Assembly: GCA_009908725.1 (NCBI GenBank)
Contig: JAAAOT010000141.1
Coordinates: forward strand, 1 to 44,722
Length of the DNA: 44,722 nucleotides
Reading direction: 5' to 3'
Source: Bacteroidota bacterium
GTDB lineage: Bacteria; Bacteroidota; Rhodothermia; Rhodothermales; Salinibacteraceae
Part shown: positions 38,696 through 44,722 of the stretch, in pieces
Layout: each line of letters opens with the position of its first letter
Position numbering within the stretch: the first letter of the stretch is position 1
The notes under the pieces: generated by a model
What the model was told of the DNA's origin: nothing
What the model saw: only the letters and a program-made list of their open reading frames with translations
Databases searched by the model: none
Translations under genes and position numbers: made by a program

Positions 38696-39592
38696 GTGGC
38701 TGCACGTGAAACGCTACTTCCGGTTGTCGGTCCAAGATATATCGCCGGTCCTCTCTTATTTGAACCGTCCCAAGCCCCGCTTTTGACTCTTTTTGATATC
38801 CTCCGGATCGGGTTTGGCGACGTCTTCGAGATCGCACTCGTCGCGTTCATCCTGTATCAGCTATACCAGCTGATGCGGGGGACCATCGCGGTGCAAATTG
38901 CGGTCGGCTTGCTTGCACTGTTTGCTGTCCAGGGCGTGGTGTTGGCTTTCGACATGAGCGTGCTCAGCACGGTCTTTAACTACTTCAATCAGGTCTTCCT
39001 GCTGGCGGTCATTGTCATCTTTCAGCCGGAGATTCGTCGCCTGCTGCTGGTCCTGGGCAAGAACCCGATCGTTCGCCGCTTCGTGAGCTCGTCGGATCAG
39101 AGCGAAGTGGTCCAAGAGACCGTCGCAGCGGTGGAGCAGATGGCCTCCACCCAGACCGGTGCCCTCATCGCGTTTCAGCGGACAACGGGCCTTAGAAGCT
39201 ACATCGAGACCGGCGAGCCGCTGGGCGCGGACGTCTCCCGCGACCTTCTGCTCACCATTTTTTACGGGCAAAACCCGCTGCATGATGGTGCCGTGATCGT
39301 CGCTGGTCGCCGCATCGAGGCTGCTCGCTGCATCCTGCCGGTATCCACGAGCATGAAGCTGAGCCCGCAGCTCGGGCTACGCCACCGGGCCGCCGTCGGC
39401 CTCACCGAGCAGACGGATGCGTTTGTTGTGGTGGTCTCGGAGGAGACCGGCAACATCAGCGTCTCCCGCGACGGCGCGCTCATTTCCAACATCACACCGG
39501 AGGAGCTGAGCACGTACCTCTCGAACGCCCTCTCCGTCAAGTCGAAGGGCGTCACCGCCACGGCCAGCAACCGAACGCGGGTGTCGGCCTGA
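38696..39592 (+). CDS. cdaA: diadenylate cyclase (c-di-AMP synthase), CdaA type
   Basis: Three TM segments then DAC domain: FQPEIRRLLLVLGKNP...QTGALIAFQRTTGLRSYIETGEPLGADVSRDLLLTIFYGQNPLHDGAVIVAGRRIEAARCILPVSTSMKLSPQLGLRHRAAVGLTEQTDAFVVVVSEETGNISV (DGA and RHR motifs). Confidence 0.95.
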   Translation: MAARETLLPVVGPRYIAGPLLFEPSQAPLLTLFDILRIGFGDVFEIALVAFILYQLYQLMRGTIAVQIAVGLLALFAVQGVVLAFDMSVLSTVFNYFNQVFLLAVIVIFQPEIRRLLLVLGKNPIVRRFVSSSDQSEVVQETVAAVEQMASTQTGALIAFQRTTGLRSYIETGEPLGADVSRDLLLTIFYGQNPLHDGAVIVAGRRIEAARCILPVSTSMKLSPQLGLRHRAAVGLTEQTDAFVVVVSEETGNISVSRDGALISNITPEELSTYLSNALSVKSKGVTATASNRTRVSA

Positions 39593-39644
39593 CGATTCTG
39601 GCGTCCCCTCTGCCCCCTCGCCCCTACCGATCGAATTGGTTTCC

Positions 39645-40322
39645 ATGGTTGAATCACGCGACGAACGTAAGTTTCGCCGGCAGCGACAGCAGCTGGTCGA
39701 CCAGCTTCGCCAGCGCGGCATCGCCGACGAACGGGTCCTGCAGGCGATCAATGCCGTCCCCCGGCACCTGTTCGTCGAAGACGCCATGCAACCGCGAGCA
39801 TACGCGGACGAAGCGCTCCCGATCGGCCTGAATCAAACGATCTCGCAGCCGTTCACGGTGGCGTATCAGAGCGAGCTGCTGAAGGTGCGCGAGCACGACC
39901 GCATCCTCGAGGTGGGTACGGGCAGCGGCTACCAGGCTGCGGTGCTGTGCGAACTCGGGGCGCGCGTCTTTTCCATCGAACGGCATGAGCCGCTTCTGCA
40001 GCGGACGCGCTCGCTGCTCGACCAGCTCGGCTATCGCGTCACGACGAAGCACGGCGACGGCACCAAAGGCTGGCCGTCCTTCGCTCCATACGACGGCATC
40101 GTCGTGACCGCCGGGGCGACGGAGATTCCCGATGCGCTGATTCAACAGCTGCGGGCGGCGGACGAATCGCACCGTGCCGGTCGCCTCGTGATCCCGGTGG
40201 GTGGCTCCGGCGGACAGACCATGACGCTCATCCGGAAGACGGGAACGGGGCCTCATGACCTGGAGCGAGAAGAATTCCATTCCTTTCGCTTCGTGCCACT
40301 CGTAGATGAAGACAAGGCGTGA
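39645..40322 (+). CDS. pcm: protein-L-isoaspartate O-methyltransferase
   Basis: RQQLVDQLRQRGIADERVLQAINAVPRHLFVEDAMQPRAYADEALPIGLNQTISQPFTVAYQSELLKVREHDRILEVGTGSGYQAAVLCELGARVFSIERHEPL. Confidence 0.95.
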   Translation: MVESRDERKFRRQRQQLVDQLRQRGIADERVLQAINAVPRHLFVEDAMQPRAYADEALPIGLNQTISQPFTVAYQSELLKVREHDRILEVGTGSGYQAAVLCELGARVFSIERHEPLLQRTRSLLDQLGYRVTTKHGDGTKGWPSFAPYDGIVVTAGATEIPDALIQQLRAADESHRAGRLVIPVGGSGGQTMTLIRKTGTGPHDLEREEFHSFRFVPLVDEDKA

Positions 40323-40381
40323 TGACCACGCCTGTTGATCCCGAAACGTAGCTCACGCTGTGACTGCCGACTCCTACGAGT

Positions 40382-41584
40382 CTACCCTGTGACCGACTCG
40401 GTCACGGCGAACGAAGCCCCCTGCGTGTCGAATGGCACGTCAAGAACGTCCGCAATCGTGGCCGCATGGTCGTTGAACGAGGGGCGGAGCCCGAGATCCC
40501 ACGCGCTCGCTGCCGGGGTCCGGTCGGGCCGCAGGTACAGGAGGGGTACGAACTCCCGGCTGTGGTCGGTGCTTTCGGTGGTGGGGTCGTTTCCGTGGTC
40601 TGCCGTGATCACGAGATGCGCATCGCTCGGCAGCGCGGAGATGATGTCGGGCAAGGCGTCGTCAAAGGCTTCGAGTGCCCGGGCGAATCCGGCGGGGTTA
40701 TTCCGATGCCCGTACTCCTGGTCGAAATCGATCAGATTCGTCCAGATGAACGTCGGCTGCACGTCTTCACGGTAGACGTTGATCTGCTCAATCGTCGCCT
40801 CAATCCCGTCGGCATTCGAGGTCGTCTTCACGGACGTGTCGAACCCCGTGCGAGCGAACAGATCGGCGATTTTGCCGACCGAGACGGTCCGGACGCCGTG
40901 CTGCTGCAATACATCCTGAACAGGCGCCGAATCCGGCCGACGGGCAAAGTCGCGCCGTTCCTCTGAGATGCGTGTGTACTTCCCGTCCGTGCCGACGAAC
41001 GGACGTGCAATCACCCGCCCCACGGCATGCTTCCCGACGCACACCTCTTCCCTCGCGGTCCGGCAGAGATCGTAGAGGTCGTCTAGCGGAATGACGTCCT
41101 TGTGAGCCGCAATTTGAAAGACGCTGTCGGCCGACGTGTAGATGATGGGCTTCCCCGTGCGGCGATGCTCCCCGCCGAGTTCATGAACGATCTGCGTGCC
41201 GGAAGCAGCCCGATTTCCGAGGACACCGGAGCAGCCCGTCGCATCCAGAAACGCCGTCACCACATCCTCCGGGAAGCCATCCGGATACGTCGGGAACGGC
41301 TCGTCGAGACGCAGGCCCGCCAGTTCCCAGTGGCCGGTCGTGCTGTCCTTCCCCGCGGACACCTCGCGCATCCGGCCCACATACGCTTTCGGCTCGCTGA
41401 CAGGCGAGACGGTCGCGAGTTGCGCCAGATTGCCGAGCCCCAACTGCTGCAGGTTCGGCAGGTCCGGCTGTTCCGAAGCACAGACGTGTCCAAGGGTGTT
41501 GCTGCCGGCATCCCCGTACGCAGGAGCGTCCGGCTGCGCACCAACCCCGACGCCGTCAAGCACGATCGAAACGAAAAGAGCCAT
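40382..41584 (-). CDS. deoB: phosphopentomutase
   Basis: MALFVSIVLDGVGVGAQPDAPAYGDAGSNTLGHV...GKDSTTGHWELAGLRLDEPFPTYPDGFP...YTSADSVFQIAAHKDVIPLDDLYDLCRTAREE...VITADHGNDPTTESTDHSREFVPLL. ATG at 41584. Confidence 0.95.
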   Translation of the reverse strand: MALFVSIVLDGVGVGAQPDAPAYGDAGSNTLGHVCASEQPDLPNLQQLGLGNLAQLATVSPVSEPKAYVGRMREVSAGKDSTTGHWELAGLRLDEPFPTYPDGFPEDVVTAFLDATGCSGVLGNRAASGTQIVHELGGEHRRTGKPIIYTSADSVFQIAAHKDVIPLDDLYDLCRTAREEVCVGKHAVGRVIARPFVGTDGKYTRISEERRDFARRPDSAPVQDVLQQHGVRTVSVGKIADLFARTGFDTSVKTTSNADGIEATIEQINVYREDVQPTFIWTNLIDFDQEYGHRNNPAGFARALEAFDDALPDIISALPSDAHLVITADHGNDPTTESTDHSREFVPLLYLRPDRTPAASAWDLGLRPSFNDHAATIADVLDVPFDTQGASFAVTESVTG

Positions 41585-41687
41585 GGTGGTCTGGTGAGGA
41601 ATCGTAGGTCGAGAACTTGCCACCCGATGCTGGCGCGGCAAACGGCCCGTGGTGTAGGGACGGACGTCGGGCGGGTTCCGCCGCGGT

Positions 41688-42326
41688 TTACGCGTCGGCC
41701 TGGAGCAGGGCATCAAGCAGCGCGTCGATCTGTCGGCGGCGCATAGCTCGCGCGGCGGCGTCCGGTTCCGGTCGATCGCCGGTGCCGGCACCCGTATCTC
41801 GCTCTGCGAACGCGACAAACTCGGCGTACCGCTCGGCCATGTGCGCAGCATCGAAGGCGGCGCGCCGGGGAGACGCATGGGTGCACGCCTGAGCGGTCAG
41901 GAGGCGCGCCGCCACCGGATCCATCTGGGCAAGCCCCACGGTCGCAGCGTGCACGACGACATCGGAGGTCTCGCGTCGAACATCGCGGAACGAGGCCCCT
42001 CCGTCCCCTCCATCCAACCGATGACGGACAACTCGAAGCAGTCGTCGCGTCGCGGACGTCACCTCATACGCCACGTCCTGTGCGGCATCGCTGCTCTCGA
42101 CGGGGACGCCCCCCTCTGGCATAACCTGCCGGGCACACCAGAACGCGAAGTGCCGCAGCGCGCGGTCCGATCGCTTTCTGGCGACGTACGCCAGCAGCGG
42201 GGCGCGCGGATCGTCGTCCCAGCGAAATTCCTCCCCGGTGGTGCGGTCAACAACGACAGTCCGCGTCTCCCGGCTATCGTAGATGTAGTAGTATCGCTGG
42301 ACGGTATCGTCGGCTACGGCAGGCAT
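41688..42326 (-). CDS. hypothetical protein
   Basis: ATG 42326; MPAVADDTVQRYYYIYDSRETRTVVVDRTTGEEFRWDDDPRAPLLAYVARKRSDRALRHFAFWCARQVMPEGGVPVESSDAAQDVAYEVTSATRRLLRVVRHRLDGG...; upstream of and co-directional with deoB. No family recognised. Confidence 0.6.
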   Translation of the reverse strand: MPAVADDTVQRYYYIYDSRETRTVVVDRTTGEEFRWDDDPRAPLLAYVARKRSDRALRHFAFWCARQVMPEGGVPVESSDAAQDVAYEVTSATRRLLRVVRHRLDGGDGGASFRDVRRETSDVVVHAATVGLAQMDPVAARLLTAQACTHASPRRAAFDAAHMAERYAEFVAFAERDTGAGTGDRPEPDAAARAMRRRQIDALLDALLQADA

Positions 42327-42873
42327 CGCTTCGGTGAGTCGTTCGAGGGACGCGGTGCCACGCGCCGACCCATCAAGCCCCGCGGGCCGGCCGCACTGGG
42401 GCGCATTCGTGGCATTGCCTTTGATGGATGCTACCGTGCTCGTTGTCGGATCGTTCGCTGTCACCCGGTGACCGAACGCAGCCGCGCACACCTACCGGCA
42501 TCAACCCGGCATTCACGCGTGCTCTTTTCCCTGACGTTGTGCCGGCGATGCGCGACTCCCCGGCCCTCTTGCCGGAGAATGTTGCTACCGACCGTGTGCA
42601 TCGGCGCATCCGACGAGTTGGAACCGACGTGTCACGTTCCGACCCCGTCGTCTATTCACCAGACGGGGCGTGCAACAAACCGCCGGGTTTGAAATATCAA
42701 TGACATGGTGGATGTGCACATCTGTCACCCGGGTTGGATGACGCTTACAGCGGAACGCGTAGCGTCCTCGGTCCTGCCTGCACATATCACCGGCGCCGGG
42801 TGTCCCGCCCGACCGGCCACCGTGACGTAAGCTAACGCCATTAATGACCCTCCGGGGTCGCACTTCCAATTTT

Positions 42874-44550
42874 ATGAAGCGCATCCACCGGTATTACATT
42901 CTCCCGGCCGTCGCTCTCGTCCTGCTCGGCGCCGTGCTGGGCGTGTCGCTGAACTCCTACGTCTCCGACGGCGACGCCTTCGAGCAGTTGAAGAAGCTGG
43001 AGCGCGCGTTCGTAATCATCAATCGCCAGTATGTCGACCCCGTCGAGTCGAAGGCCGTGGCGGAGGAAGGCATCGCGGGTATGTTGAAAAAGCTGGATCC
43101 GCATTCCAGCTACATCCCGTCGGATGAGGTACCGGAAGTGCGCCAGAGTTACGAAGGCTCCTTCGGCGGGATCGGCATCATGTTCGACGTGACGAACGAC
43201 ACCGCCCGGGTCGTGAAGCCGATCACGGATGGCCCGAGCGAGCGCGTCGGGGTGATGGCCGGCGATCGGATCGTCGAAATCGAAGACTCCTCTGCCATCG
43301 ATCTCTCCTCCACCGGCATTCAGAAACGGCTGAAAGGACCGGTTGGAACGGAAGTGGAGGTCACCTTCTACCGCCCGAGCGTCGGCGAGCAGTTCCAGTT
43401 CACGATTCGTCGAGAGGAAATTCCTCTCTACTCGATCAACAGCTCCTACATGATCGATGATCGAACCGGCTACATCAAAATCGACCGGTTCGCGATGACG
43501 ACCTACGAGGAGTTCATGGAGAAGCTCAAAGACCTGAACAGCCAGGGGATGGAGCGCCTCGTACTGGATCTCCGCAACAACCCGGGCGGCGTGATGCAGT
43601 CGGCCATCCAGATCGCGGACGAAATGCTCAGCCGCGGCATGATGATCGTCGAGACGAAAGGACGGGACGCGAGCATTAACAACCAGTACCGCGCCACGAG
43701 CGGCGATATGTTTGAGGAGCAGCCGGTGATTGTGCTGATCAACCGCGCATCGGCCTCCGCCAGCGAAATCCTGGCAGGCGCACTTCAGGACCACGATCGC
43801 GCGCTTCTCGTCGGCGAGCGGACCTTCGGTAAAGCGCTCGTACAAAAGCAGTTCGAGTTAAACGATGGCAGCCTGCTTCAGATGACCGTCGGCCGCTACT
43901 ACACACCGGTCGGTCGCCTCATCCAGACGCCGTACGAAGACGGCAATAAGCAGGATTACTACGACCAGAAGTTCGACTCTTACGAGAAAGCGCTCTTCAA
44001 CCCGAGCGAGTACAAAGACAGCATTCCGGACTCGCTGGCCTACGAAACGGACCACGGACGGACCGTCTTCGGTGGCGGCGGCATCCTGCCGGACTACATC
44101 GTGAAGCCGGACACATCCTCGATCGAACGATTCGTGTCGGGATCGGGACTTACGCTCGCGTTCATCATCGACTGGTTCCCCGAGCGGGAGACGGACATCC
44201 GAGAGGCCTGGGGTGAGAAGCCACAAGCCTTCGCGGCCAATTACGCCGTCCCGAACGACGTCGTCGACAGGTTCTGGGCCTTCGCAGAAGACAAGGGAAT
44301 GTCGTTGACGGCGAATTCGGACTCGGTCAACCGCGCCGAGGCGGTCTTTCCTCAATCCGAAGCAGAGGAGGCCCGTGAGTACGTGCGGACGCACCTGAAA
44401 GGCAATATCGCCCGACAGCTGTACGGCTCCAGCGCCATGTACCCGATCTTCAACTCGGTCGACCCGACGTTTCAGCAGTCGCTCACCCTCTGGGATCGAG
44501 CCGACCAATTGTCCGAGTTCCACGCGTCGACAGCCTCGCCCGCGAACTAG
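42874..44550 (+). CDS. S41 family C-terminal processing peptidase
   Basis: MKRIHRYYILPAVALVLLGAVLGVSLNSYVSDGDAFEQLKKLERAFVIINRQYVDPVESKAVAEEGIAGMLKKLDPHSSYIP; PDZ region; LVLDLRNNPGGVMQSAIQIADEML; NRASASASEILAGALQDHDRALLVGERTFGKALVQ. ATG at 42874. Confidence 0.95.
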   Translation: MKRIHRYYILPAVALVLLGAVLGVSLNSYVSDGDAFEQLKKLERAFVIINRQYVDPVESKAVAEEGIAGMLKKLDPHSSYIPSDEVPEVRQSYEGSFGGIGIMFDVTNDTARVVKPITDGPSERVGVMAGDRIVEIEDSSAIDLSSTGIQKRLKGPVGTEVEVTFYRPSVGEQFQFTIRREEIPLYSINSSYMIDDRTGYIKIDRFAMTTYEEFMEKLKDLNSQGMERLVLDLRNNPGGVMQSAIQIADEMLSRGMMIVETKGRDASINNQYRATSGDMFEEQPVIVLINRASASASEILAGALQDHDRALLVGERTFGKALVQKQFELNDGSLLQMTVGRYYTPVGRLIQTPYEDGNKQDYYDQKFDSYEKALFNPSEYKDSIPDSLAYETDHGRTVFGGGGILPDYIVKPDTSSIERFVSGSGLTLAFIIDWFPERETDIREAWGEKPQAFAANYAVPNDVVDRFWAFAEDKGMSLTANSDSVNRAEAVFPQSEAEEAREYVRTHLKGNIARQLYGSSAMYPIFNSVDPTFQQSLTLWDRADQLSEFHASTASPAN

Positions 44551-44609
44551 AACTGACGGCGTCGGATCGGACAGCATAGAATCCGCTTTTCGGGATTCCA
44601 ACCATCAAG

Positions 44610-44645
44610 CGGCTGCTGGCTCCGAGCCGGCAGCCGTTTCTATTT
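44610..44645 (+). terminator. rho-independent terminator downstream of S41 peptidase
   Basis: CGGCTGCTGGCT-CCG-AGCCGGCAGCCG-TTTCTATTT: 12-bp stem with one G-T wobble. Confidence 0.8.
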
Positions 44646-44722
44646 GATCACGCGTTTATTTGAACGATCACCCCGATGGACTCGTGGCGTCTCCAACATG
44701 GACACGATCCGCACGGCGAGTC

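Noticed and set aside
40389-40405. GTGACCG-ACT-CGGTCAC hairpin near the end of deoB
   Set aside because: Lies within the last codons of deoB, no T tract on either strand, and is explained by the coding sequence.
44675-44722. Possible start of another plus-strand gene at the right edge
   Set aside because: Two candidate ATGs (about 44675 and 44699) but too little sequence to support a call.

Overview
The window looks like a contiguous chromosomal segment of a GC-rich Bacteroidota/Rhodothermota-type bacterium, possibly related to Salinibacter or Longibacter. That placement is an inference from DUF4270, the LptD-like protein, the short RpoD, the folP-cdaA pair and a TAnnTTTG promoter. I saw no phage, transposon, CRISPR array, tRNA or rRNA signatures. 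Most content is housekeeping: acyl-CoA dehydrogenase, pyrF, DUF2851, a DUF4175 coiled-coil protein, DCC/DUF393, enolase, FtsB/DivIC-like, ROK kinase, LptD-like barrel, sucC, LptF/G permease, cystathionine beta-synthase, hybrid histidine kinase, rpoD, GH3, folP, cdaA, pcm, deoB and an S41 protease. The most interesting items are: (1) a terminator-bounded envelope gene block (DUF4270 lipoprotein, beta-barrel, TPR protein) preceded by a truncated starch-synthase-like domain that lacks the KTGGL motif; (2) a metzincin-type lipoprotein paired with a small outer membrane protein; (3) an LptD-like ORF that runs through the sucC terminator hairpin and overlaps sucC tail-to-tail; (4) three intergenic regions with unusually strong or mutually exclusive inverted repeats, candidates for structured leaders or ncRNAs; (5) a near-perfect Bacteroidota-type promoter (TTG-N19-TAGCTTTG) upstream of a histidine kinase. 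All calls come from reading the sequence and the supplied ORFs; no database searches were run.
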